Shown here: positions 17,094-24,807 of the stretch, one piece after another | Layout of the letters: the number at the start of each line of letters is the position of its first letter | Position numbering within the stretch: position 1 is the first letter of the stretch | DNA from: JBHYGK01 sp051859045 | Lineage (GTDB): Bacteria > Pseudomonadota > Gammaproteobacteria > Xanthomonadales > Xanthomonadaceae | Length of the DNA: 64,000 nucleotides | Direction: 5' to 3' | NCBI GenBank assembly: GCA_051859045.1 | Contig: JBHYGK010000009.1 | Coordinates: 1-64,000 of the forward strand | Position numbers and translations under genes: made by a program | Notes under the pieces: generated by a model | Database searches by the model: none | What the model saw: the letters and a program-made list of their open reading frames with translations, nothing else | Told to the model about the DNA's origin: nothing

Positions 17094-17798
17094 TCAGGCC
17101 GCGGCTTCGGTCAGCCAGCGCGCGGCGAGCGCCGGCACGTGCGCCTCCGCCTCGCCCAGCAGCGTCGCGTAGCCGCGCGGCGTCATCGCGCCGGGCTCCA
17201 GCGCCACCAGCACGCGCTCGGCCTGCGGCGGTGCCAGCACCGCCAGCGAGGCCGCCGGCTGCACCGTCAGCGACGTGCCCACCACGAGCACCTTCGACGC
17301 GGTGCCGAGGTGGAAGCGGGCCTCGTCGAGGTGGCGCACCGCCTCGCCGAACCACACCACGTCCGGGCGCAGCGGCCGGCCGTCCACGCCGCGCCGCGCG
17401 GGATCCAGCGCCTCGCCGCCGAGGTGCACGCGCAGGCCCGGATCGGCCACGCCGCGGGCCCAGGCCAGCTCGCCGTGCAGGTGCAGCACGCGCGTCGAGC
17501 CCGCCTTCTCGTGCAGGCCGTCGACGTTCTGGGTCAGCACCACCACGTCGTAGGCCGCCTCGAGCGCGGCGATGGCCCGGTGCGCGGCGCTCGGCGCGGC
17601 TGCCCACGCCGCGCGCCGGCGCTCGTCGTAGAAGGCCAGCACCGCCTCGGGATGCCGCGCCCAGCCCTCGGGGCTGGCCAGCAGCCGCCAGTCGTGGCCG
17701 CGCCACAGGCCCTCGCCGCCGCGGTAGGTCGGCAGGCCGCTGGCCACGCTCAGGCCGGCGCCCGAGAGCACGGCGATCTTCGTGCGCACCTCAGCCAT
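17094..17798 (-). CDS. Sir2-family NAD-dependent deacylase lacking the zinc cysteines
   Basis: 234-aa sirtuin. NAD-binding and catalytic motifs are intact: GAGLSVASGLPTYR (13-26), TQNVDGLH (89-96), catalytic H108 in LHLHGE, RPDVVWFGE and GTSLTVQPAASL. It removes acyl groups from lysines at the cost of NAD, by family knowledge. Unusual: the four zinc-binding cysteines expected between the catalytic His and RPDVVWFGE are absent, replaced by a short Cys-free segment. Its ATG overlaps the upstream DUF3293 gene stop, so the two are coupled. Confidence 0.85.
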   Translation of the reverse strand: MAEVRTKIAVLSGAGLSVASGLPTYRGGEGLWRGHDWRLLASPEGWARHPEAVLAFYDERRRAAWAAAPSAAHRAIAALEAAYDVVVLTQNVDGLHEKAGSTRVLHLHGELAWARGVADPGLRVHLGGEALDPARRGVDGRPLRPDVVWFGEAVRHLDEARFHLGTASKVLVVGTSLTVQPAASLAVLAPPQAERVLVALEPGAMTPRGYATLLGEAEAHVPALAARWLTEAAA

Positions 17799-18519
17799 GG
17801 GCGGGCCCCGCGGCGAGCGGCGCGTCGGGATCGATGCGAGGGTGGAAGCGCAGCGCCGCGACGCTGTCGGCGTCGACCCACAGCACGGCGTTCTGGCGCC
17901 AGGTGACGCACAGCGCGTCGGCCGCCGCGGCGTCGACGCTGGCCGCCAGCAGCGAGGCCTCGCGCCACGCGCCGTCGCGGCTGGCGCCCTCGGCCGGGGC
18001 GAGGCGCGCGCCGGACTCGCGCAGCGCGGCCTCCAGCGCGGCCTGCGCGCGCGCGTTGTCGGCCTCGGAGGTCGGGGCGCCGAAGGGGTTGGACGCGGTG
18101 GCCAGCACGGCCGGCGCGCCGACCAGCCAGGCCCGCACGGCCGCCGGCGCGCGCCGGCCAGGCGCCAGCGCGCATGGCGCGCCGTCGATCCACGCGGTGT
18201 AGCGCGCGGCCTCGTACAGCGCGCGCAGGCTGTCGCGCATCGGCCGGTCGAAGTCGCGCACCTGGCGCGGGCCGGCGGGGCCGGGCGCGCATTCGCCGGC
18301 GACCAGGACATCGCGCCAGTCGATGGCCAGCTGCGCGCACAGCCGGTGCAGCGCGGCGGGGTCGCCGCGGCTGGCCCAGGCCGCGCTGCGCAGCATGCGC
18401 GGCGTGGCGGGCGCGCCGCGTTCGTCGCGCGCGGCCAGCAGCGCCGCGCGCGCCTCGGCCAGCGCCGCGCCGTGGAAGCGCCCGGCCAGGAAGGCCTCGA
18501 GGTCGTCGGGCAGCGCCAT
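17791..18519 (-). CDS. DUF3293-domain protein
   Basis: 242-aa cytoplasmic protein of two parts. The N-terminal 100 residues (MALPDDLEAFLAGRFHGAALAE) are helical and unassigned. The C-terminal part has the DUF3293 pattern ATASNPFGAPTSEADN ... WREASLLAASVD ... ALCVTWRQNAVLWVD. Start chosen at ATG 18519; an in-frame upstream extension is low complexity. The gene overlaps the sirtuin gene by 8 nt. Function unknown; coupling to a sirtuin is the only hint. Confidence 0.72.
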   Translation of the reverse strand: MALPDDLEAFLAGRFHGAALAEARAALLAARDERGAPATPRMLRSAAWASRGDPAALHRLCAQLAIDWRDVLVAGECAPGPAGPRQVRDFDRPMRDSLRALYEAARYTAWIDGAPCALAPGRRAPAAVRAWLVGAPAVLATASNPFGAPTSEADNARAQAALEAALRESGARLAPAEGASRDGAWREASLLAASVDAAAADALCVTWRQNAVLWVDADSVAALRFHPRIDPDAPLAAGPAHG

Positions 18520-18533
18520 GGCGGCGAGCACGC

Positions 18534-18938
18534 TCAGTCCACGGGCGCGTCGGCCGCGCGGCGCAGGCTGCCGTAGCACTGCATCCCGTCGGGGCCTGCG
18601 CAGGTATACCAGCCGCCGCCGTTGACCGGCATCAGCACCACCGCGCCGCGCCCGCCCACGGCGGTGGTCGCGCCCAGGCAGTCGCGGCCGCCGTTGGTGG
18701 CGGTGACCACCTGCTCCACCTCGAGCATGCCCCGGCCCAGGTCGCGCGCGGTCCACGTCTTGGCCAGCACCTCGCTGCCGCTGTGCACCTCCAGCGTGCC
18801 GTCCTCCCGATAGACGTGGCGCTCGGGGCAGACGCCCTCGATGGGAGTGAACGCCCAGGCGCCGAGCAGCGGCGAGGGCGCCGCGGGCGCGGCTGCGGGC
18901 AGGGCGGCGGCGAGCAGCAGGGGCAGGACGATCGGCAT
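18534..18938 (-). CDS. small secreted protein, unknown function
   Basis: 134-aa exported protein with a signal peptide (PIVLPLLLAAALPAAAPAAP). The mature part (LLGAWAFTPIEGVCPERHVYREDGTLEVHSG) resembles the beta-barrel 'GxWxx' small lipocalin-like periplasmic families in layout, with paired cysteines (GVCPE, RDCLG, WYTCAG, MQCYG) suggesting two disulfides. 14 bp upstream of the DUF3293 gene, so likely co-transcribed. Function not recognised. Confidence 0.65.
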   Translation of the reverse strand: MPIVLPLLLAAALPAAAPAAPSPLLGAWAFTPIEGVCPERHVYREDGTLEVHSGSEVLAKTWTARDLGRGMLEVEQVVTATNGGRDCLGATTAVGGRGAVVLMPVNGGGWYTCAGPDGMQCYGSLRRAADAPVD

Positions 18939-18975
18939 CGGCGGGGCCTCGGTGTGGGGTGTCGGGGAGGGGGCG

Positions 18976-19518
18976 TCAGGTGGGGCGCGCGGCGGCCTGG
19001 CGCCAGGCCGCCAGCGCCGTGGGCGCCAGCACGATCGCCACGGCCACGGGCCCGACGAGGGGCAGCAGCGCGAGCAGCCCGAGCGCGGGCGAGCGCCCGC
19101 CGCGTCGCGCGAGCACCATCGACACCGCCATCGCGCCGAGCGCCAGCGCCAGCAGCACCGGCAGGTCGACCAGCGCGCCGAAGCCCAGCCTCGGGAACGC
19201 CTCGCGCGCCAGCACGAGCAGCGCGAGGCTCGCGACCCACGCCGCCACCAGGCCGCGCCCGGCCGGCGCGTCGCGGCCGTCGGCGCCGTCGCCGGCGCGG
19301 CGCGTGCCGAGCACGTGCCACAGGCCGCCCGCGGCCACGACCAGCGCGACGCCGAGGCCGATCGCGATCGCCGCCCACATCACGCCGTACGCGCAGGCGC
19401 CTTCGAAGCTGCTGCCGAACCAGGCGCAGGGCAGCACGACGGACGCCAGCCAGGCCGCGCCCGCGCCCAGCAGCAGCGCCGCCAGCGCCACCCCCGCGAT
19501 CCGCAGCGCGACGCCCAC
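18976..19518 (-). CDS. polytopic membrane protein, unknown function
   Basis: 180-aa protein with about five predicted membrane helices (for example residues 5-27, 43-68, 88-104, 117-137, 145-168) and short loops; it ends AWRQAAARPT. No catalytic motif is visible. One base separates its start from the stop of the next upstream membrane-protein gene (19520), so the two are an operon and may form one complex. Not recognised. Confidence 0.62.
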   Translation of the reverse strand: MGVALRIAGVALAALLLGAGAAWLASVVLPCAWFGSSFEGACAYGVMWAAIAIGLGVALVVAAGGLWHVLGTRRAGDGADGRDAPAGRGLVAAWVASLALLVLAREAFPRLGFGALVDLPVLLALALGAMAVSMVLARRGGRSPALGLLALLPLVGPVAVAIVLAPTALAAWRQAAARPT

Positions 19519-19519
19519 C

Positions 19520-20014
19520 TCAGCGGGCCCCGGGGGCCGGCGCGGCCGGGCACTCGACGGGCACCGTCGCCATCCGCGCCGACAGCGCGCGCGCCTGCGG
19601 CAGGCCCCACAGCGCCAGTCCGAGGAAGGGCAGGCAGGCCAGCGCGTGCATCCAGCCCATCACCCGCGCGCGCGGGCCGCGCACGTAGGGCGTGCGGCGG
19701 AACACCTTCTCGCCGCGCGGCGGCAGCTGGCCGTCGCGCAGGATCCGCAGGCCGCGCGGCAGGAAGAACGCCGCCGTCAGCAGGCCGGCCAGCAGCGGCA
19801 GGCCGACGAAGGCGCCGTGCCAGACCACGGTGATGCCGTCGACGCCCCAGAGCGTGCGGCAGGGCGCGTCCTCGACGAACGCGCGCCAGGTCGGCAGCAG
19901 CCACAGGTGCAGCGCGGCCAGCGCCGCCAGCGCCAGGGCCAGCAGCGGCAGGAAGGCGCGCAGGCGCTCGGCGCGGGTGTACTCGGGGGCGTAGTCGTGG
20001 GTGGCGTCGTCCAT
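19520..20014 (-). CDS. membrane protein, unknown function
   Basis: 164-aa protein with an N-terminal cytoplasmic segment (MDDATHDYAPEYTRAERLR) and three hydrophobic helices (about 22-44, 63-87, 118-137). A polar stretch RDGQLPPRGEKVFRRTP lies between helices two and three; this RDGxxPP-type motif also occurs in other small bacterial membrane hypotheticals. Paired with the downstream membrane-protein gene 1 bp away. Function not recognised. Confidence 0.62.
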   Translation of the reverse strand: MDDATHDYAPEYTRAERLRAFLPLLALALAALAALHLWLLPTWRAFVEDAPCRTLWGVDGITVVWHGAFVGLPLLAGLLTAAFFLPRGLRILRDGQLPPRGEKVFRRTPYVRGPRARVMGWMHALACLPFLGLALWGLPQARALSARMATVPVECPAAPAPGAR

Positions 20015-20097
20015 GCGCGGAGCCTAGCAGCGGGCCACGGCGCGCGGCAGTCGGCCCGGGACGGTTCGGCGGGGCCGCGGGGCCCGGGAGGTGGGGG

Positions 20098-20730
20098 TCA
20101 GCGCAGCCGGCGGCCGTCGGCGCAGGCGGCGACGAGCTGCGCCAGCCGCGACGCGCGGGTGGCCTCGCGCTTGGCGGTGGTGACCCAGTGCAGCACCACC
20201 TTGCGGTAGCCCGGCGGCGTGGCCTCGAAGAAGGCCCAGGCGAGGGGGTCGGCGCGGAAGCGCGCCAGCTCGTCGGGCGCCAGCGTCGCGGCCTCGGCCT
20301 GCTCGTAGGCGTACACCCGCGAGCGCGCCTCGCGCCGCGCGGCGAACGCGGCCTCGCCGGCGGCGGTCATCCGGCCCTGCGCGCGCAGGGCCTCGACCTT
20401 GGCGATGTTCACCGCGCTCCAGATCGAGCCCGGCGTGCGCGGGCTGAAGCGGATGGCATACGCCGAGGCGTCGATCCGGCGCCGCACGCCGTCGATCCAG
20501 CCCACGCACAGCGCCTCGTCCACTGATTCGGGCCAGCTCATGCTGGGCCGGCCGCTGCGCACCGCGTGGAAGCCCACCAGCAGCGCGCGGGCACTGCCGG
20601 CGTTCGCCGCCAGCCAGGCCCCGAATGCGGCGGCGTCATCGAAGAAGCGCGGCGAGGGCGCGTCGGCCACCGCGCTTGCGGCAGGTGCGCGGCGCGTCGT
20701 CCCCGGGTCAGGGCTTCCCCGGCGGGTCAT
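20098..20730 (-). CDS. YdeI/OmpD-associated family protein
   Basis: 210-aa cytoplasmic protein with the YdeI family signature: FFDDAAAFGAWLAANAG, LLVGFHAVRSGRPSMSWPESVDEALCVGWIDG, then RFSPRTPGSIWSAVNIAKVE and the C-terminal EATPPGYRKVVLHWV followed by KREATRASRLAQLV. Family members have been linked to antimicrobial peptide tolerance and OmpD in Salmonella; the biochemical role is unknown. The ATG overlaps the stop of the metallopeptidase-like gene (ATGA at 20727-20730). The first 25 residues are low complexity. Confidence 0.82.
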   Translation of the reverse strand: MTRRGSPDPGTTRRAPAASAVADAPSPRFFDDAAAFGAWLAANAGSARALLVGFHAVRSGRPSMSWPESVDEALCVGWIDGVRRRIDASAYAIRFSPRTPGSIWSAVNIAKVEALRAQGRMTAAGEAAFAARREARSRVYAYEQAEAATLAPDELARFRADPLAWAFFEATPPGYRKVVLHWVTTAKREATRASRLAQLVAACADGRRLR

Positions 20731-21449
20731 CGGGCCGCCTCGCCCCAGGCCACCTGCATCAGGCGGGCGCCGCGCGGGTCGTAGGCCTTCAGCTCGGCGC
20801 GCGCGTAAGGGTAGAAGTCGTTGCGGCCCACCCAGGCCTCGCTGAGCTCGGCGAAGTACTCGTGCTCGTCGGTCAGCGCATAGGCCGCCCGCGGCGTGCC
20901 GTGGGCGTCGGGCACCGAGGCGTACAGGCCGGCGGCGCGCGCGGCCCCGAGCGCGGCCGCGGCCTCGGCGCGCAGCGCGGGCGCGGCGTGCAGCCGCGCG
21001 TGGGCCAGCTCATGCAGCAGCATCCACGGCTGGTCCTGGCGCGACCAGGCCACGAAGTTCCGCGCGTTGCCGATCTCCACGCCCGCCAGCTTCTCGGCGA
21101 GGTAGCCGTTGGCGCGCAGCCAGTCGGCCGAGACGTGGAACTCCGCGGCGCCCTCGGGTCGCGCGTCCCACTCCACCCAGATCCGCGTGCGCCGCAGCTC
21201 GGCCACGCGCTCGGCCGGCAGCGCGGCCGCGATGGCCGCGAGCTGGCGGTCGAGCTCGGCGCGCGTCCGCGCGGCGTCATCGGCATGCGCCAGCACCGCG
21301 GGGGCCACCAGCACCTCGAAGCCGTGCATCGACGTGCGCGCGTAGTCCGCCATCGGCCGCGGGCCGCCCGCGGGGGTCGGCGCGGCGGCCAGCAGCAGCG
21401 CCGGCAGCAGCAGGGCCAGCAGCCTCGGCCGGGCGGCGGACACGGACAT
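20727..21449 (-). CDS. secreted putative zinc metallopeptidase
   Basis: About 240-aa exported protein with a signal peptide (LLALLLPALLLAAAPTPA). A classical HExxH site (LLHELAHARLH) lies past mid-protein, with a downstream acidic cluster DEHEYFAELSEAWVGRNDFYP that could provide the third zinc ligand. This resembles anthrax-lethal-factor-like/ATLF secreted hypotheticals. Substrate unknown. Start at ATG 21449 gives the shortest signal peptide; ATG 21461 is the alternative and would overlap the upstream stop. Confidence 0.72.
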   Translation of the reverse strand: MSVSAARPRLLALLLPALLLAAAPTPAGGPRPMADYARTSMHGFEVLVAPAVLAHADDAARTRAELDRQLAAIAAALPAERVAELRRTRIWVEWDARPEGAAEFHVSADWLRANGYLAEKLAGVEIGNARNFVAWSRQDQPWMLLHELAHARLHAAPALRAEAAAALGAARAAGLYASVPDAHGTPRAAYALTDEHEYFAELSEAWVGRNDFYPYARAELKAYDPRGARLMQVAWGEAAR

Positions 21450-21453
21450 CGCG

Positions 21454-22248
21454 TCAGCCACCCGCCGGCGCGCCGGGCTTCAGCGCCCGCGTCGCGATCG
21501 CCACCGGTGCGTGCCGGTTGAACGGCGTGGCCTCGTCCGACCACGTGTCCTCGTACAGCCCGGCCAGCAGGAAGCCGGCCTCGAGCTGGCCGCCGATCTG
21601 CGCCTGCAGCGAATGGCTGAACTCCGCCGCGCGGCCGCTCGCTCGCCAGGCCTCGGCCTGCGCGGGCGACAGGCTGCCGGGCTCGGCGTAGGGCAGGGCG
21701 TGGCGCACCACCAGCGCGCCGGTGCGCTCGACCTCGTCGTGGTCGAACAGGAACAGCGCGGGGTTCATGAAGCCCGCCAGCAGCGCGCCGCCCGGCCGCA
21801 GCACGCGGAAGCACTCGCGCCACACCGGGCGCACGTCCGGCACGAACACGTTCGACACCGGGTGGAACACCAGGTCGACGCTCGCGTCGGCCAGCGCCGA
21901 GAGGTCGGCCATGTCGCCGCGCAGGCAGGTGATGGCGAGGCCCTCGCGCTCGGCCACCGCGCGGTCCTTGGCCAGCTGCTCGTCGGAGAGGTCGAGGCTG
22001 GTCACCTCGGCGCCGGCCGCCGCCAGCAGCGGCGCCTGCTGGCCGCCGCCCGAGGCCAGGCACAGCACGCGCCGCCCGCGGACCTCGCCCAGCCAGTCGG
22101 CGGGCACCGCGCGGGTCGGCGTCAGCACCACCGCGATCTCGCCGCGGCGCGCGGCCGCGATCGCGGCCGGGCCCACCGGCGTGCTCCACGCGCTGCCCTC
22201 GCGCGATTCGCGGTTCCAGGCCTCGCGGTTGCGTGCCAGCACGTCCAT
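21454..22248 (-). CDS. class I SAM-dependent methyltransferase
   Basis: 264-aa cytoplasmic methyltransferase. Motif I reads VLCLASGGGQQAPLLAAAGAEVTSLDLS, motif II around LRGDMADL, then FHPVSNVFVPD and the post-motif FRVLRPGGALLAGFMNP. This is the profile of small-molecule class I methyltransferases; the substrate is unknown. Start at ATG 22248 overlaps the preceding VOC gene stop by one base (TGATG). The N-terminus DVLARNREAWNRES is typical of this subgroup. Confidence 0.83.
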   Translation of the reverse strand: MDVLARNREAWNRESREGSAWSTPVGPAAIAAARRGEIAVVLTPTRAVPADWLGEVRGRRVLCLASGGGQQAPLLAAAGAEVTSLDLSDEQLAKDRAVAEREGLAITCLRGDMADLSALADASVDLVFHPVSNVFVPDVRPVWRECFRVLRPGGALLAGFMNPALFLFDHDEVERTGALVVRHALPYAEPGSLSPAQAEAWRASGRAAEFSHSLQAQIGGQLEAGFLLAGLYEDTWSDEATPFNRHAPVAIATRALKPGAPAGG

Positions 22249-22625
22249 CACCGCCTCTCCTCCATCAGCCCCACGAGGTTGCCGTCGGGGTCGCGCAGGA
22301 AGCCGGTCCACAGCGCGTGGTCGGGCATCGTCGCGGCCAGCTGCGGCGCGCGCTCGGGGGTGCCGCCGCGGGCCACCACGGCGGCCCAGCCGGCCTCGAT
22401 GTCGGGCATGCGGAAGTACAGGATCGAATTGGCGCCGACCGCGCCCGCGCCCTGCGGCGTGCCGAGCATCAGCCGCACGCCGCCGGCGTCGAGGAAGGCC
22501 AGGCCGGGGCCGGCGCGGAACAGCAGCGGCAGCCCGAGGGCGTCGCGGTAGAAGGCGAGGGCGGCGTCGACGTCGGCGACGGTGACGGCGACCTGGGCGA
22601 GGCCCTGCGGCGCGTGGTCGGTCAT
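22248..22625 (-). CDS. VOC (glyoxalase/bleomycin resistance) family protein
   Basis: 125-aa vicinal-oxygen-chelate fold protein made of two beta-alpha-beta-beta-beta units: LAQVAVTVADVDAALAFYRDALGL then FLDAGGVRLMLG, and YFRMPDIEAGWAAVVARGG then GFLRDPDGNLVGLMEE. The final Glu is the usual metal ligand position. Substrate unknown. Translationally coupled to the methyltransferase. Confidence 0.83.
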   Translation of the reverse strand: MTDHAPQGLAQVAVTVADVDAALAFYRDALGLPLLFRAGPGLAFLDAGGVRLMLGTPQGAGAVGANSILYFRMPDIEAGWAAVVARGGTPERAPQLAATMPDHALWTGFLRDPDGNLVGLMEERR

Positions 22626-22717
22626 GGCGGGAGTCCTGGGCGGGCCGGGCGATCGTGCAGGAGGCCCCCGCGGGGGGGCAACCGGCGCAGGTGCGGGCGG
22701 CGTCGGCGGTGCCGCGC

Positions 22718-23020
22718 TCAGTCGCGCGGCAGTTCGCGGATCTCGACCGTGCCGCCGGCCTCGTAGACCGGGTGGCCCTCGAGCCAGCGCGCGGCCGCGG
22801 CGAGGCTCTCGGCGCGCAGCCGCAGGAAGCCCGACGGGCCGGGGCCGGCCGGCACGGGCGCGCGCTCCCGGCGGAAGCAGGTGCCCTCGCCGATCGCGCT
22901 GCCGCCGTCGAAGTCCCCGGAGGCCCGCAGGCGCGCGAGGTAGCGCGCCCACGCGTCGGGGTCGTCCGCGCGCGCGGGGTCGGTGGCGTCGCGGTGCGTC
23001 AGCAGCAGGTAGTCGGGCAT
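22718..23020 (-). CDS. YCII-related domain protein
   Basis: 100-aa protein with the YCII/DGPF fold: MPDYLLLTHRDATD at the N-terminus, then WARYLARLRASGDFDGGSAIG and the ending GHPVYEAGGTVEIREL, where the conserved GG and 'P-v-ea-Gg-vevre' pattern is clear. Many members accompany sigma factors or small-molecule enzymes; here the neighbours are a VOC protein downstream and a membrane protein upstream. Function unknown. Confidence 0.78.
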   Translation of the reverse strand: MPDYLLLTHRDATDPARADDPDAWARYLARLRASGDFDGGSAIGEGTCFRRERAPVPAGPGPSGFLRLRAESLAAAARWLEGHPVYEAGGTVEIRELPRD

Positions 23021-23045
23021 GCGCGTGCTCGCGTCGAGGGGAGGC

Positions 23046-23570
23046 TCAGCGGCGCGCCCGCCGCCACAGCGCGGCGAGGGCGGGACGCAGGAGGAAGAAG
23101 GCGCAGGCCGACACCGCCGCGGCCACCGCGACGAACAGCAGCGGCAGCACCGGGCCCACCGCCGCCATCATGCCCACGATGAAGCCGACGCCGGCCTCGG
23201 CGCGGTAGCTGCGCACCACCAGGCCCGCGGCCAGCGCGCCCAGCGCGATCGCGTCGCTGGCCCCGGGCGGGCCGAGGGTGAAGGCCGCGGCCAGCGCGGC
23301 GCCCACCAGCAGCGCGCCGGCGCACAGCCACAGCGCGCCGCGCACGGCGCCCGCGTCGGTGCGCGCGCGCCGGCCCACCGTCAGCGCGGCGAGCCAGGCC
23401 AGGCCGGGCACCACCAGCAGGCCCCAGGCGTTGGAGATCGCCGGCAGCGAGGGGTCGGCCAGCAGGTGGTGGGCGCCGATGCCCCCGTGCATCGCCTCCC
23501 AGCCGAGCAGCGCGCCGACGGCGAGCAGGGCGAGGGCGATCGACAGGGATGGGAGCGAGCGCGGGGGCAT
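23046..23570 (-). CDS. membrane protein, unknown function
   Basis: 174-aa protein with about five hydrophobic helices separated by short loops; a basic end (LWRRARR). ATG 23570 chosen since the longer in-frame version would add a Pro/Arg-rich leader before the first helix. No enzymatic motif is visible. 25 bp upstream of the YCII gene. Not recognised. Confidence 0.58.
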   Translation of the reverse strand: MPPRSLPSLSIALALLAVGALLGWEAMHGGIGAHHLLADPSLPAISNAWGLLVVPGLAWLAALTVGRRARTDAGAVRGALWLCAGALLVGAALAAAFTLGPPGASDAIALGALAAGLVVRSYRAEAGVGFIVGMMAAVGPVLPLLFVAVAAAVSACAFFLLRPALAALWRRARR

Positions 23571-23654
23571 GCGGGGGCGCCGTGGCGGGGGAGCCCACAC
23601 GCTACGTCCGCGCCGCGCCGCGCGGAGGTGCCACACGTCACCCGAGCGCCGGGC

Positions 23655-24071
23655 TCAGGCGGGGCGCTCGAACGTCTCGGGCAGGCCCACCCAGGCGTGG
23701 CGGCGCTCCTCGTAGTTCGACACCGTGGGCGGCGGGAAGCCGGGATCGGCGAACGCGCCCAGCGGGATCGCCACCAGCCCCGGCATCGCCTCGATGGCGA
23801 AGTGCACGGTGGCCCCGCAGTCGGGGCAGAAGTGGAAGGTGGCGCGGCGGCCTTCGTCGCCGATCCGGGTATAGGCGGTGCTGCGGCCGCTGATGCGCAC
23901 GTCGGCCTCGGGGAAGCGCGCCTGCGCCGCGAAGGCGCTGCCGCTGCGGCGCTGGCAGTCCAGGCAGTGGCAGACCGAGATCCGCAGCGGCGTGCCGCGC
24001 ACGCTGGCGCGCAGCTGGCCGCAGCTGCAGGCCGCTTCGCGCGCGGTCGCCTCGGATGGGGCCGCGCTCAC
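23655..24071 (-). CDS. GFA family protein (glutathione-dependent formaldehyde-activating fold), copy 1
   Basis: 138-aa protein with the CENP-V/GFA zinc fold. Cysteine motifs: CSCGQL, CHCLDCQRRSGSAF, and FCPDCGATVHF. Family members activate formaldehyde-glutathione adducts or are of unknown function. Begins at GTG 24071, overlapping the stop of the EF-Tu-like gene (GTGA). It is the last gene of a four-gene minus-strand set (SGNH hydrolase, GFA, EF-Tu-like, GFA). The two GFA proteins are clearly different in sequence. Confidence 0.85.
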   Translation of the reverse strand: MSAAPSEATAREAACSCGQLRASVRGTPLRISVCHCLDCQRRSGSAFAAQARFPEADVRISGRSTAYTRIGDEGRRATFHFCPDCGATVHFAIEAMPGLVAIPLGAFADPGFPPPTVSNYEERRHAWVGLPETFERPA

Positions 24072-24400
24072 GGCGGGCTCCCGGCGTCGCGCGCCGCGGA
24101 CTTGCCGGTGACCAGGTAGACCTCGGTGCCCGGCACGATCGCCGCCTTCGGCACGTCCGCCGGCAGCGAGATCGGCGTGCAGACCTTGTCGCGCGGGACC
24201 TTGCGGCCGTAGCTGATGCGCTCGAAGCCGGCGATCGCGGTGTGGATCGAGGTGCCGTCGGGCAGCGCGAGCCGCAGCGCCGCGCCCACGCGCATCACGG
24301 GCAGGCGATCGTCCTGCGGGAGGCCCGGCACGAGCACGGGGCCGGCGCGACCGGACAGCATGAACGCGTCGACGACGGTGAAGAGGAGGAGGTCGGCCAT
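24068..24400 (-). CDS. small beta-barrel protein resembling an EF-Tu domain, unknown function
   Basis: 110-aa protein with no GTPase motifs. Its pattern LLFTVVDAFMLSGRAGPVLVPGLP ... GTSIHTAIAGFERISYGRK ... IVPGTEVYLV resembles domain 2 of translational GTPases, the beta-barrel that follows the G domain in EF-Tu. The resemblance is by eye and should be tested by profile search. Placed between two GFA-family genes with tight spacing (8 bp after one, 4-nt overlap with the other). Function unknown. Confidence 0.62.
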   Translation of the reverse strand: MADLLLFTVVDAFMLSGRAGPVLVPGLPQDDRLPVMRVGAALRLALPDGTSIHTAIAGFERISYGRKVPRDKVCTPISLPADVPKAAIVPGTEVYLVTGKSAARDAGSPP

Positions 24401-24408
24401 CGCGGCGC

Positions 24409-24807
24409 TCAGCCCGGGAACCGGTCGAAGGCGGGCAGCGCGTGCGCTTGCGCCATCCAGCCCAGGCGCTCGGCCACCTGGATCTGCACGCGCGGCGGCA
24501 GCGCCTCGGGGTCGTCGAGCGTCGCGACCTGCACGTCGACGATGCCCGGCAGGTGCTCGGCGTTGCGGTAGAACAGGCCGCTGCCGCAGTCGCCGCAGAA
24601 GCTGCGCATCGCGGCGCCCGAGGAGTTGATGGTGCGCGGCTCGCCGCGGGTGAGCACCAGCGCGGCCTCGGGATACATCGCCCAGGCCACCATCGGCGCG
24701 CCGGCGGCGCGGCGGCAGTCGGCGCAGTGGCACAGCGCGGTGGAGTTCGGCTCGCCCTCGAGGCGGTAGGTGATCGCGCCGCACAGGCAGCGTCCGGTGA
24801 GCGTCAT
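24409..24807 (-). CDS. GFA family protein, copy 2
   Basis: 132-aa CENP-V/GFA zinc-fold protein: CLCGAITYRLEG, LCHCADCRRAAGAP, SFCGDCGSGLFYRN. The start overlaps the SGNH hydrolase stop (ATGA at 24804-24807). The C-terminal half (LPGIVDVQVATLDDPEALPP) matches the common subgroup with an acidic proline-rich loop. Activity on formaldehyde is family knowledge only. Confidence 0.85.
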   Translation of the reverse strand: MTLTGRCLCGAITYRLEGEPNSTALCHCADCRRAAGAPMVAWAMYPEAALVLTRGEPRTINSSGAAMRSFCGDCGSGLFYRNAEHLPGIVDVQVATLDDPEALPPRVQIQVAERLGWMAQAHALPAFDRFPG

